From assembly GCF_008329605.1 (NCBI RefSeq), contig NZ_NPKO01000007.1, positions 248,001 to 312,000 of the forward strand: a stretch of 64,000 nt of DNA. The letters run 5' to 3'. A program made the translations under genes and the position numbers. The notes below the pieces were generated by a model. The model did not search any database, was not told the DNA's origin, and saw nothing but the letters and a program-made list of their open reading frames with translations. Source of the DNA: Mycolicibacterium sp. P9-64. GTDB taxonomy: Bacteria; Actinomycetota; Actinomycetes; Mycobacteriales; Mycobacteriaceae. Positions 9,795-19,102 of this stretch are shown in pieces. Positions within the stretch are counted from its first letter, which is position 1, and each line of letters opens with the position of its first letter.

Positions 9795-11957
9795 ATGGCC
9801 GAACCCCTCGACGACTACTTCACGGCGACCGTGTCGGCGATGGAGGATGGCGCGCGCGGTGACGCCGCCGCACTGGGGTCGCTCACGCCGGCCACGTGCC
9901 TGGAGCTCTTCGACGCCCAGCTCGGCAGCCGCCACCTCGACCTCGCGGCGCGCTGGCTGCGGTCGCACGGCAAGGGCTACTACACGATCGGCTCCTCAGG
10001 GCACGAGGGCAACGCCGCGGTCGCTTGGGCGCTGCGGCACACCGATCCCGCACTGCTGCACTACCGTTCGGGCGGCTTCTTCCTGGCCCGCGCTCGACAG
10101 GTCGGCGCTCGCGACGCCCTCCGCGACGTTCTGCTCGGGATCGTGGCGGCCACCGATGAACCCATCTCGGGCGGGCGGCACAAGGTGTTCGGCCGCCACG
10201 ACCTGAACATCATTCCGCAGACCTCGACCATCGCCTCCCACCTTCCGCGGTCCGTCGGCGTCGCGTTCTCGATAGCACGGGCTCGACGGCTCGGCGTCGA
10301 CTGTCCGTGGCCGGAGGACGCGGTGACGGTATGCAGCTTCGGTGACGCCTCCGCGAACCACTCCACGGCGGTCGGCGCCATCAACGCGACCCTGCATGCC
10401 GCCTACCAGGGCCTGCCCATGCCGCTGCTGTTCATCTGCGAGGACAACGGCATAGGCATCAGCGTCAAGACGCCGGCGGGATGGATCGCGCAAAGCTACC
10501 GGCACAGAGAAGGTCTCGAATACTTCGCTGCCGACGGCACGGACGTGGCGGCGACGTTCGACGCAGCGACGGCCGCGGCGTCGTGGGTGCGCAGCCACCG
10601 GCGCCCGGCCTTCCTGCACTTGAACATGGTCCGGCTGTTGGGGCACGCGGGCTCCGACTTCGAACCGGCGTATCGGCGGCCCGACGAGATCGTTGCCGAC
10701 TTCGAGCGAGATCCGTTGGTGCGCACCGCAAAGCTCTTGATCGACGGCGGGCACCTCACCGTCACGGAGGTGCTCGAGCGTTACGAGAGCAAGCGTGCCG
10801 AGGTGATCGGGCTTGCCGAGGAGGTCAGCGAGCTCGCCCAGCTGGACAGTCCGGCGGCCGTCATGGCGCCCTTGCGGTCGAGCCTTGACGACGCCGTCGA
10901 GGCCTCGGCGGAGAGCCTTCCGACGGTTGTGCCGCACGATGTTTCACCGCTGACCGTGGCACTCGCCATCAACCGCGCGCTGCAGGAGGTCTTGGCACGC
11001 CACCCCGAGTCGTTGATCTTCGGCGAGGACGTCGCACGCAAGGGCGGGGTGTACGGCGTCACCCGCGGGCTGCTGAAGGAGACCAACTCGGCAAGGGTCT
11101 TCAACACGCTGCTCGACGAGCAGTCCATTCTCGGTCTCGCTCTCGGTGCCGGGGTGTCGGGGTTGCTTCCCATCCCCGAAATCCAGTATCTCGCCTACAT
11201 TCACAACGCCTTGGACCAGATCCGTGGCGAAGGCGCGACGCTGCAGTTCTTCTCGAACCGGCAATACCGCAATCCGATGGTCGTCCGGGTGGCCGGCTAC
11301 GGATACCAGAAGGGTTTCGGCGGGCACTTCCACAACGACAACTCCATTGCCGCGCTGCGCGACATCCCCGGTGTGGTCATTGCCTCGCCGTCGCGCCCCG
11401 ACGACGCCGCGGCGATGATGCACGCGTGCGTGGCTGCGGCGAAGGAGGCCGGCATCGTCTGCATCTTCGTCGAACCGATTGCGCTGTACCACACCCGGGA
11501 TCTGCATGATGACGGCGACGACGCATGGCTCGCGACGTACCCGACCGCCGACGCGGTGGCACCCATCGGCCGTGCCCGCGTGTACGGCGACGGCAAGGAC
11601 CTGACGATCGTCACGTTCGGCAACGGCCTGCGGATGAGCCTGCGCGTCGCTCGTCGATTGGAGTGCAGCGACATCGCCGCCCGCGTCGTCGACCTGAGGT
11701 GGTTGGCCCCGTTGCCGGTGGAGGACGTCCTCCGCGAAGCCGCCGCCACCGGCAAGGTCCTCATCGTCGACGAGACCCGGGAGACCGGCGGTGTCGGCGA
11801 GGGAGTGCTCGCGACACTCAACGCCGGCGGCTTCTCGGGCGCAGTCAACCGGGTCGCCAGCCTGGACGGCTTCATCCCTCTCGGCGACGCGGCCCTGCAG
11901 GTGCTGCTGTCCGAGGAGACCATCGAAGCCGCAGCGATCAAGCTGGCGCGGGGCTAG
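9795..11957 (+). CDS. Fused alpha/beta 2-oxoacid dehydrogenase E1 (thiamine diphosphate)
   Basis: 720-residue protein in which both E1 subunits of a pyruvate/branched-chain 2-oxoacid dehydrogenase are one chain. The alpha half covers about residues 1-360, with the thiamine-diphosphate motif from GDASANHS (about 183) to EDNGIGIS (about 216-223). The beta half starts near 385 with LIFGEDVARKGGVYG and ends with the transketolase C-terminal domain. Most bacteria encode the halves separately. No E2 or E3 gene is adjacent, so the acyl acceptor must be supplied elsewhere. Its ATG follows GAGAGGACAGG. CoA-transferase and thioesterase genes downstream suggest handling of the resulting acyl-CoA. Confidence 0.9.
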   Translation: MAEPLDDYFTATVSAMEDGARGDAAALGSLTPATCLELFDAQLGSRHLDLAARWLRSHGKGYYTIGSSGHEGNAAVAWALRHTDPALLHYRSGGFFLARARQVGARDALRDVLLGIVAATDEPISGGRHKVFGRHDLNIIPQTSTIASHLPRSVGVAFSIARARRLGVDCPWPEDAVTVCSFGDASANHSTAVGAINATLHAAYQGLPMPLLFICEDNGIGISVKTPAGWIAQSYRHREGLEYFAADGTDVAATFDAATAAASWVRSHRRPAFLHLNMVRLLGHAGSDFEPAYRRPDEIVADFERDPLVRTAKLLIDGGHLTVTEVLERYESKRAEVIGLAEEVSELAQLDSPAAVMAPLRSSLDDAVEASAESLPTVVPHDVSPLTVALAINRALQEVLARHPESLIFGEDVARKGGVYGVTRGLLKETNSARVFNTLLDEQSILGLALGAGVSGLLPIPEIQYLAYIHNALDQIRGEGATLQFFSNRQYRNPMVVRVAGYGYQKGFGGHFHNDNSIAALRDIPGVVIASPSRPDDAAAMMHACVAAAKEAGIVCIFVEPIALYHTRDLHDDGDDAWLATYPTADAVAPIGRARVYGDGKDLTIVTFGNGLRMSLRVARRLECSDIAARVVDLRWLAPLPVEDVLREAAATGKVLIVDETRETGGVGEGVLATLNAGGFSGAVNRVASLDGFIPLGDAALQVLLSEETIEAAAIKLARG

Positions 11958-11961
11958 TTGA

Positions 11962-11967
11962 TAGCTT
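11962..11967 (+). promoter_or_regulatory. -10 element for a leaderless CoA-transferase mRNA
   Basis: TAGCTT lies 6 bases upstream of the ATG at 11974, matching the TANNNT-plus-six spacing of leaderless mycobacterial genes. The gene may therefore also be transcribed independently of the E1 gene that ends just before it. Confidence 0.5.
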
Positions 11968-11973
11968 GACCGT

Positions 11974-13179
11974 ATGACGGAACAACCCGATGCGACGCGG
12001 CCCCTGGCCGGAGTGCGGATCATCGAGATCTCCAGCTTCGTTGCCGTTCCGCTGGCAGGGATGACGCTGGCGCAGCTTGGTGCCGACGTCACCCGCATCG
12101 ACCCGGTCGGCGGTGCCGCCGACTACCACCGCTGGCCGGTGACGCGGGACGGCGACAGCATCTACTGGGCGGGCCTCAACAAGGGCAAGAATTCCCTCGC
12201 CGTCGACGTTCGCTCGCCCGAAGGGCAGGACCTCATTCAGCGCCTCATCGCCGACAGCGGGGTCCTGATCACCAACGTGGCTGGACGCCAATGGCATTCG
12301 TACGACACCCTGGTCCGCGTGCGCCCCGACCTGATCCACGTCGAGGTATCCGGCCGCGCCGACGGCGGCACCGGGGTCGACTACACCGTCAACGCAGGCG
12401 TCGGCTTCCCGCAGGTCACAGGGCCGGTCGGGCACGACGGCCCGGTCAACCACGTCCTGCCCGCGTGGGACGTGTCCTGCGGTCTCTACGTCGCGCTCGC
12501 CGTCACCGCGGCGCTTCGGCATCGCGACGCGACGGGCGAGGGCGGGCGGATCGGCGTCCCGCTGGAGAACGTCGCGCTCGCCACCGCGGGCAACCTCGGC
12601 TTCCTGACCGAGGTGATGATCAACGGCACGCAGCGGGAGCGGATCGGGAACTCGATCTTCGGCCAGTACGGTCAGCAGTTCACCAGTGTCGACGGGGCGT
12701 CCTTCATGATCGTCGCGCTTACCGGGCGGCACTTCAAGGACCTGGCCGAGATCACTGGCACCGCGAAAGCCGTTGCTGCGCTGGAGGATGCGCTGGGCGC
12801 CGACTTCACCGACGAGGGCGACCGGTACCGGCACCGCGACGCGCTCACCGGGCTGTTCACCGTCTGGTTCACCGAGCACACCGCCGACGAAGTGGCCGCG
12901 GCGTTGTCGGCGACGTCGATCCTGTGGGAGCGCTACCGCACCTTCGCCGACGTCGTCACCGACGACAAGGTGACCGCCAATCCGCTGTTCACCGAACTGG
13001 ACCAGCCCCGCGTCGGACGCTACCTGGCGCCGGGCCTACCGGTGTCGATCGGCGGTGTCTACCCGCCCGCGGTCGCCGCCCCGGCGCTCGGCGATCACAC
13101 AGCCGCCGTGCTGCGCGACCGGCTGGGCTTGACCGCCGACGAGATCGACCGGTTGGTTGCGGCGGGGACGGTCGCATGA
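11974..13179 (+). CDS. Family III CoA-transferase (CaiB/BaiF)
   Basis: 401-residue CoA-transferase. The N-terminal segment LAGVRIIEIS with LAQLGADVTRID and the following LNKGKNSLAVDV are family hallmarks. The catalytic aspartate is probably the one in PAWDVSCGL near residue 166. These enzymes move CoA between carboxylic acids in the cytosol. Its last four bases overlap the thioesterase start (ATGA), so the two are co-translated. The donor and acceptor acids are unknown; the E1 gene upstream may supply one. Confidence 0.92.
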   Translation: MTEQPDATRPLAGVRIIEISSFVAVPLAGMTLAQLGADVTRIDPVGGAADYHRWPVTRDGDSIYWAGLNKGKNSLAVDVRSPEGQDLIQRLIADSGVLITNVAGRQWHSYDTLVRVRPDLIHVEVSGRADGGTGVDYTVNAGVGFPQVTGPVGHDGPVNHVLPAWDVSCGLYVALAVTAALRHRDATGEGGRIGVPLENVALATAGNLGFLTEVMINGTQRERIGNSIFGQYGQQFTSVDGASFMIVALTGRHFKDLAEITGTAKAVAALEDALGADFTDEGDRYRHRDALTGLFTVWFTEHTADEVAAALSATSILWERYRTFADVVTDDKVTANPLFTELDQPRVGRYLAPGLPVSIGGVYPPAVAAPALGDHTAAVLRDRLGLTADEIDRLVAAGTVA

Positions 13180-13988
13180 GCGCGCTCCTCGATCTGCTCG
13201 ACGTGCGCCCCGGTGCCGATGAGGACACCTGGCTCGGGCCTGCCAGCGGTCCCGAGGGCAAGCGGTCGTTCGGCGGCCAGTTCATGGGGCAAAGCCTGGC
13301 CGCTGCCTGCCGGACCGTAGACGCGGTGAAGTCGCCAACGAACATGCACCTGCAGTTCCTGCGCGGGGGCGAGGCAGGCGAACCCGTCGAGTACACCGTG
13401 ACGCGGGTCTTCGACGGGCGCACCGCCGCCGCAAGACGGGTCGATGCCAGGCAGAACGGCCGCCTGTTGACGACCGCCACCGTTGCCTTCTCCGCACCCA
13501 TGGCCGGACCAGAACACGGCAAGCGGTCGCTGCCGGGCGATCCCGAGACGTTGCCGCAGACTGGCCCCGCAGGACCGGCACCGTCGATGCCGTTGGACGA
13601 GATCGACATTCGCATCGACGACTCAGGTGCGGGTGAGGAGTTCGTCAGGCGGCTCTGGTGGCGGGTGACGGTGGCGCTCCCCGATGATCCGCTGCTGCAC
13701 ACCATCATCGCGGCCTATGTCAACGACGTGTACATGATCGACCCTGCATTGGTGGTGCACGGCCACTCGATGCAGGGCCGCACCCATCGCAGCGGCACGA
13801 CGGACTCGTCCATCTGGTTCCACCGGCAGGTGCGGGCGGATCAGTGGAATCTGCTGGAGTCGCGGTCACCGGCCGCGGCGCGGGGACGCGGCGTGATCAC
13901 CGCCAGCCTGGTCGGAGCCGACGGCGCCATCGCGGCCACGCTGGCGCAGGAGGGCCTCATCGCCGAGCGGGAGCGGCCGCCGAGCTGA
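13176..13988 (+). CDS. Acyl-CoA thioesterase II, TesB-like
   Basis: 270-residue double hot-dog thioesterase. The N-terminal half carries SFGGQFMGQSLAAACRTV and HLQFLRGG, and the C-terminal half carries the GHSMQGRTHRSGTTDSS stretch typical of TesB-type enzymes. It hydrolyses acyl-CoA to free acid plus CoA. It starts inside the stop of the CoA-transferase gene (ATGA), and its 3' end overlaps the convergent adenylation/acyltransferase gene by 32 bases. Confidence 0.9.
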   Translation: MSALLDLLDVRPGADEDTWLGPASGPEGKRSFGGQFMGQSLAAACRTVDAVKSPTNMHLQFLRGGEAGEPVEYTVTRVFDGRTAAARRVDARQNGRLLTTATVAFSAPMAGPEHGKRSLPGDPETLPQTGPAGPAPSMPLDEIDIRIDDSGAGEEFVRRLWWRVTVALPDDPLLHTIIAAYVNDVYMIDPALVVHGHSMQGRTHRSGTTDSSIWFHRQVRADQWNLLESRSPAAARGRGVITASLVGADGAIAATLAQEGLIAERERPPS

Positions 13989-16458
13989 CCCAAGTTGGCC
14001 TGCGCATGCGGGTCTGCGTGCGTGCGGCGGTGACCAACTGCGTCAGGAGTACGCCGACCACCACGGAGGCGATCACGCCGAGCAGCGTGTGCTCGCCGAA
14101 CAGCGGAAACACCTGGTAGTGCGTCAGATACACGTACAACGAGGATTCGGCGACCACACCGGCGATGACGGCGACCGCGGCGGGGCACCGGATGGCGGGC
14201 AGCCAGATCAGCAGTGCAAGACCGGCGAATACCAGCGCCTCGCGCTCGAAGTTGGAGAAGTACCCGAGCACGCCGACAGCCAGCACCGTCGTGACCGCGG
14301 CCCGCTGCCACACCGTCGTCGCCTTTGCCGCCGCCCAGCCGATCGCGAAGAACCAGAACGCCAACATGGTGAACCAGGCGTCCCGGCCAAGGCCGAACCC
14401 GAACGCGTCGTACCGCAGGGCGAGCCCGAAGACCAGGAACCCGACCGCGAAGCCGAACGGCCACCGTCGTTCCAATCGGTCACACACCGGCAACCAGCAG
14501 ACGGCCGCGAGCGCGACCAGGGTCCACACGACGACTTCGACGAACCACAGCCGACCCGCCGTCATGCTGTCGCTCGGGCCGAGGAACTTGTTGGCCAGCA
14601 ACAGGTTCGACGCCGCATAGTCATCGGTGATGACCAGCGCAATCGTCACCCACAGCACGGTCGGTACCGCGATCCAGATGGTGGTGTTGCGTAGATGGCG
14701 CACCCGCTCGCCGCGCGGCAGTGGCGTCAGGCAGAAGCGCCCGAAGTTGTAGCCCGCGATGCCCAACAGAACGTGTGCACCGCCCCACAGCTTGAACAGC
14801 TCCGCGTGCGAGCCGACGATGAGGACGATCGCGACCGCGCGCAGCGCCACGCTGGTCTCCAACGTGGCGTTCCACCGCCGCCGCGCCGCTCGGGGCGCAG
14901 ACTCCAACTCGCGCAGCGTGAGCCGTTGCCAGTCGGCAGGGAGATGGCCGAGGGCTCGTTCGAGGCGCACCGACATCGTGACGTAGTTCAGCGAGTTGCC
15001 GCCAAGATCGACGAAACCCTGGTCGGGGCCGATGGTGGCCGGATCGATCTGCAGCACGTCGGCGAACACCGTCCGCAGATCGGGCTCGTCGCCGCCGTTG
15101 AACTGATCGGGGTCGAGCGGGTCGGTGCGGCCGGCGAGGTCCCGGACGCCTTGATAGTCCGGCTTTCCCGATGGCAGGCGCGGGATCTCGGCAACGTCCA
15201 GCACGCGCACCGCCGACGTGGGTAGCCCGGCAGCGTCGGCGGCAATGCGTTGCGCGTCGCGGGGGTGCCGTTCGGCGGCGACCAGCAGCGCATCGTCGTG
15301 CTCGGCGCAGACGGCGGTGAGCCCGCGCTCCCGGAGTGCGTCCTCGACCCGCTGCAGATCGATGCGCAGCCCGTACAACTTGGCGAAACGGCTTCTGCGG
15401 CCGATGACTTCGTACATGCCATTGGGGTGCTGGCGTGCGATGTCGCCCGTCCGTAGCGCCTCGATGGTCCTGCCGGTCGCCAAGTCGGCCGGTGTGCGGG
15501 CGTAACCCAACATCACGTTGGCCCCGCGGTAGACGAGCTCGCCGACCTCGCCGGGAGCGTCGTCGATGGGTTCGAGATCGAACGACCCGCCGGGGACGGG
15601 CGTGCCGATGCAGGTGGGATTCTCGAGTGCGAGCTCCGGTGGCAGGTAGCCCATTCGGGCGGTCGCCTCGGTGGCGCCGTACATCACGAACAGTTGCCAA
15701 CCGCGGGTCCGGCCCAGTTTGGCGAAGTGGCGCACGCGATCCGGGGCGAGCCTGCCACCGGCCTGTGTGACGTAGCGCAGGTCGGGGAGTGACATGGCGT
15801 CGAAGCCGATGCGGTCGAGCAGGTCGAACGTGTGTGGCACGCCCGCGAACGTGGTGCCGCGGTGCGCCACGAACGACTCCCAGAATTCTGCGTCGACCAC
15901 CGAGTGGTCGGTGAGGATGAGCGCGGCGCCCCGCAACAGGTGACTGTGCACGACGGACAGTCCATAGCAGTACGACATCGGCAATGTCGTTGCGGCGCGG
16001 TCGGTGTTGCGGATGTCGAGGTAGGAGGCGATCGACTCGGCGTTGGCGATCAGGTTCGCCCGCGACAGACGCACCAGCTTGGGCGACCCGGTGCTGCCCG
16101 ACGTGGAGAGCAGCAGGGCGAGGTCGGGGTGCAGGTCGTGCGACGGGGGATGGCGATGCTCGATGGCACCGTCGCGGATCACGACGTCGGGATCGTAGGT
16201 GTCGAGCACGGCCGTGTGATCGCCGGCGATGGGCAGCGGCAGGGCGACGTGTCCGCCTGCCAACGTCCCGAGGTAGTTCACCAGCGTGGCGAGGTCGTTG
16301 CGGGTCTCGATGAGCACCAATCGTCGTTGGGTACCGAGATCGGCTGCGGCCGTGGAGACGTCGTCCGCCAAGTCGCGGTAGGTGACGTGCCGGGCGTCGG
16401 TGATGACGACGGCCCGGTCGCCGTGTGAGCGCAGGTGCTCGATCAGGCCGCCGGTCAC
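13957..16458 (-). CDS. Adenylation domain, carrier protein and membrane acyltransferase fused in one chain
   Basis: 833-residue protein with three parts. An AMP-binding domain (about 1-440) has STSGSTGSPK at 118-127, YGATEA at 260-265, RTGD at 336-339, and PSGKPDY with catalytic Lys432. A phosphopantetheine carrier (about 455-525) has DLGGNSL with Ser489. An acyltransferase-3 domain of about ten membrane segments (about 530-815) has the R540-x10-H551 motif. The chain could activate an acid, load it on its own carrier and pass it across or onto a partner at the membrane. The GTG start overlaps the ABC ATPase stop (GTGA), making it the fourth gene of the IdeR-boxed iron operon. Siderophore-like or envelope acylation is inferred, not shown. 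Confidence 0.88.
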   Translation of the reverse strand: MTGGLIEHLRSHGDRAVVITDARHVTYRDLADDVSTAAADLGTQRRLVLIETRNDLATLVNYLGTLAGGHVALPLPIAGDHTAVLDTYDPDVVIRDGAIEHRHPPSHDLHPDLALLLSTSGSTGSPKLVRLSRANLIANAESIASYLDIRNTDRAATTLPMSYCYGLSVVHSHLLRGAALILTDHSVVDAEFWESFVAHRGTTFAGVPHTFDLLDRIGFDAMSLPDLRYVTQAGGRLAPDRVRHFAKLGRTRGWQLFVMYGATEATARMGYLPPELALENPTCIGTPVPGGSFDLEPIDDAPGEVGELVYRGANVMLGYARTPADLATGRTIEALRTGDIARQHPNGMYEVIGRRSRFAKLYGLRIDLQRVEDALRERGLTAVCAEHDDALLVAAERHPRDAQRIAADAAGLPTSAVRVLDVAEIPRLPSGKPDYQGVRDLAGRTDPLDPDQFNGGDEPDLRTVFADVLQIDPATIGPDQGFVDLGGNSLNYVTMSVRLERALGHLPADWQRLTLRELESAPRAARRRWNATLETSVALRAVAIVLIVGSHAELFKLWGGAHVLLGIAGYNFGRFCLTPLPRGERVRHLRNTTIWIAVPTVLWVTIALVITDDYAASNLLLANKFLGPSDSMTAGRLWFVEVVVWTLVALAAVCWLPVCDRLERRWPFGFAVGFLVFGLALRYDAFGFGLGRDAWFTMLAFWFFAIGWAAAKATTVWQRAAVTTVLAVGVLGYFSNFEREALVFAGLALLIWLPAIRCPAAVAVIAGVVAESSLYVYLTHYQVFPLFGEHTLLGVIASVVVGVLLTQLVTAARTQTRMRRPTWVSSAAAPARR

Positions 16459-17522
16459 CGCACTGACGGGTTCTCGACGAGGACGACCCCTGGACCCATC
16501 ACGGCCAGCCGCACCTTGCTGTTGACTGCGGGCGGGGCGACGCTGTGCTGCCGCACGACGATCGGCGCGGTGTCGCCGCCCGGATCGACGGTGAGCAGGA
16601 CGTCGTGTCCACGGAATTCCGATGCGAGCACGGTCGCGATACCCGGGCTTCCGTCGTCGGATTCCGCCGTGGCGACGACCTGCTCGGGGCGCAGCATCAG
16701 GGTGGCCGGTCCGTCCGCCGTCGGCGCGCGCAGCGGGATCCGGCCCAGCGCACACTGCGCCGTGCCCGCGCTCACCTCACACGGCAGCAGCACACAATCA
16801 CCGAGGAACTCCGCGGTGAACCGGTCGTCCGGCTGTAGGTAGACTTGTTGCGGAGTGCCGACTTTGGTGAACCGTCCGTTGCGCATCACCGCCACCTGGT
16901 CGGCGATCGCAAGCGCCTCCTCCTGGTCGTGGGTGACCAGGAGCGTCGTCACGTGCGCTTCGGTCAGGAGGTCGGCGACGGCCTTGCGGGTCGATGCCCT
17001 CAGCCCGGTGTCGAGCGCGCTGAACGGTTCGTCGAGAAGCATGAGCACGGGGCGGCGGGCAAGGGCGCGGGCCAACGCGACGCGCTGCTGCTGACCGCCC
17101 GACAGTTCGTGGGGACGACGCCCGGCGTAGGACTCGTCGAGCGAGACGGTGCTGAGCAGCTCGGCGACACGGGTCCGGTTGTGGGCGGTGCCGCCGGAGA
17201 GTCCGTAGGCGATGTTCTGGCCGACGGTCAGGTGTGGGAACAGCGCGCCGTCCTGAGCGACGTAGCCGATGTCGCGGCGGTGAGCGGCGACGGGCCGACT
17301 GGTACCGGCCACCTGTTGTCCCGCAATCGAAACCGTTCCGGCATCCGGGATTTCGAATCCCGCGACGATCCTCAGCAGGGTGGTCTTCCCGCAGCCGGAG
17401 GCGCCGACGATCGCGGTTATCGTGCCCGGCATCAGGTGCAGGTCGACGTCGTGCAGGACGCGCTGGCCGCCGAACGACTTCGCGATGCCGGTGACTTCGA
17501 GGACGGGAGCGTCGGTGCTCAC
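16455..17522 (-). CDS. Iron(III)-type ABC transporter ATPase (FbpC-like)
   Basis: 355-residue ATPase. Walker A GASGCGKT is at residues 40-47, the signature LSGGQQQRVALARAL near 138, Walker B VLMLLDEPFSALD near 160 and the switch histidine in VTHDQEE. The C-terminal part resembles the TOBE domain of FbpC/PotA-type importers. The GTG start overlaps the permease stop by 4 bases, and its own stop overlaps the next gene by 4 bases. It powers import with the two preceding gene products. Confidence 0.92.
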   Translation of the reverse strand: MSTDAPVLEVTGIAKSFGGQRVLHDVDLHLMPGTITAIVGASGCGKTTLLRIVAGFEIPDAGTVSIAGQQVAGTSRPVAAHRRDIGYVAQDGALFPHLTVGQNIAYGLSGGTAHNRTRVAELLSTVSLDESYAGRRPHELSGGQQQRVALARALARRPVLMLLDEPFSALDTGLRASTRKAVADLLTEAHVTTLLVTHDQEEALAIADQVAVMRNGRFTKVGTPQQVYLQPDDRFTAEFLGDCVLLPCEVSAGTAQCALGRIPLRAPTADGPATLMLRPEQVVATAESDDGSPGIATVLASEFRGHDVLLTVDPGGDTAPIVVRQHSVAPPAVNSKVRLAVMGPGVVLVENPSVR

Positions 17523-19102
17523 AGGGCGGCCACCCTGGTGGACTGCCGATACAGCAACAACGTCACGGGCACCGCGAGGAGGACGAGCAGCAGTGCGTAC
17601 GGCGCGGCCGCCGCGTAGTCCAGTTCGCTGCTCAGTGACCAGAAGCGCATCGCGAGCGTGCGGGTGCCGGTCGGGGCGAGTAGCAGCGTCGCGGTCAGTT
17701 CGGTTGCCACGCCGACGAAGACCAAACACGCGCCCGCCGCCGCCGCAGGCGCGGTCAGCCGCAGCGTCACCCGCAGGAACGTGCGGGTGGGTGAGACGCC
17801 GAGGGATCGGGACGCCTCCTCGAGGCCGATCGGGACCTGGGCAAGCCCCGATCGCAGATTGACCATCGCGCGGGGCATGAACATCAACACGTAGGCGGCG
17901 AGCACCAGGTTCACCGTCTGGTAGATCGGGGGAACGAAGCGGATCGCCACTGTCACCAACGCGAGCGCGGTGACGATGCCGGGCATCGAACTGGTGATGA
18001 AGTTCGAGCCCTCGACGAAGCGAACGAGGAAGCCGTTGAACCGCACGGCTATCCACGCGAACGGGAACGCCAGCAAGGTCGTCGCCAGCGCGGCCGTCGC
18101 GGCAAGCCCGATGGTCTGAACGAGTGACGGCACGATGTCGCCCAACGCCCAGATCTCCGTGCCCCCGATCCACAGCCAGCGAGCCATCGTCCACACGGGC
18201 ACGCCGAGGGCGAGGACGGCAAGCGCCGTTAGAGCGACGACTGCGGGAATCGCCATGGCGCCCAGCCGATGCGGCGTCGAAACGCGTGGTGCGCCTGCGC
18301 CGATTCTGGCGAACCGGGCGTTGCCCCTCGCCGCGGCCTCGGCGACCAGGAGAACCAGGCACAGCAGCACCAGCACGCCGGCGAGCGCACTGCCCGCCGC
18401 GCCATTGAAGGTGGCCTGGAACTGCTCGAAGATCGCCGTGGTGAGCGTCGAGAAGCGCACCATCGCGAACGCGCCGTACTCGGCGAGGAGGTGGACGCCG
18501 ATCAGCAGGCCGCCGCCGAGGATCGCCAACCGGAGCTGGGGGAGGACGACGCGGAAGAAGACCCCCGTCGAACTGGAGCCGAGCGCGTGGGCCGATTCCT
18601 CGATCGCGGGGTCCAGGCGGCGCAGGGTCGCGGCTGCAGGCACGTACACGAACGGGAAGTAGGACAGCGTCGCGATCAGCACGCCCGCGCCGAATCCGTT
18701 CAGGGTGGGCGCGACACTCACCCACGCGTAGCTGTTGATGAAGGCGGGCACGGCGAGCGGCGCGACGAACAGTGGACGCCATGCGCTGCGGCCGGGCACG
18801 GTGGTGCGCTCGATCAGCCACGCCGCGCCGACCCCGAGCACGATGCAGATCGGCACCGTCACCACCACCAGCCCGATGGTGTTGACGAGGAGCTCACCGA
18901 CCCGCGGCCGCGCGACGAGTTCGTAGAGCCGACTGGGCCCGACGGACGCCACCGACCAGGCCACGTAGCCGAGCGGCACGAACGTTGCGGCAACGAGAAC
19001 GGCGATGACGCAGGAAAGCGGAACCCCGGGGCGCGCGCGCGTGCCGGAGCGTTGCCCGGGTTGGGCCTGCCCGGTTTCGGGCATGGTGTCGGCGGTGACC
19101 AC
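17519..19102 (-). CDS. Iron(III)-type ABC transporter permease (FbpB-like)
   Basis: 527-residue membrane protein with two tandem permease domains, as in FbpB/SfuB. Each has an EAA-like loop: EESAHALGSSSTGVFFRVVLPQL in the first half and LEEASRSLGVSPTRTFLRVTL in the second, the usual contact sites for the ATPase. About twelve membrane segments are visible. The GTG start directly follows the TAG of the binding-protein gene. A fused double permease with a binding lipoprotein and a single ATPase is the classic ferric-iron importer layout. Confidence 0.92.
   Translation of the reverse strand: MVTADTMPETGQAQPGQRSGTRARPGVPLSCVIAVLVAATFVPLGYVAWSVASVGPSRLYELVARPRVGELLVNTIGLVVVTVPICIVLGVGAAWLIERTTVPGRSAWRPLFVAPLAVPAFINSYAWVSVAPTLNGFGAGVLIATLSYFPFVYVPAAATLRRLDPAIEESAHALGSSSTGVFFRVVLPQLRLAILGGGLLIGVHLLAEYGAFAMVRFSTLTTAIFEQFQATFNGAAGSALAGVLVLLCLVLLVAEAAARGNARFARIGAGAPRVSTPHRLGAMAIPAVVALTALAVLALGVPVWTMARWLWIGGTEIWALGDIVPSLVQTIGLAATAALATTLLAFPFAWIAVRFNGFLVRFVEGSNFITSSMPGIVTALALVTVAIRFVPPIYQTVNLVLAAYVLMFMPRAMVNLRSGLAQVPIGLEEASRSLGVSPTRTFLRVTLRLTAPAAAAGACLVFVGVATELTATLLLAPTGTRTLAMRFWSLSSELDYAAAAPYALLLVLLAVPVTLLLYRQSTRVAAL

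Noticed and set aside
16459..16755. Upstream extension of the adenylation/acyltransferase protein
   Set aside because: It would run antiframe through the ABC ATPase gene and is low-complexity; GTG 16458 with the GTGA overlap is the better start.
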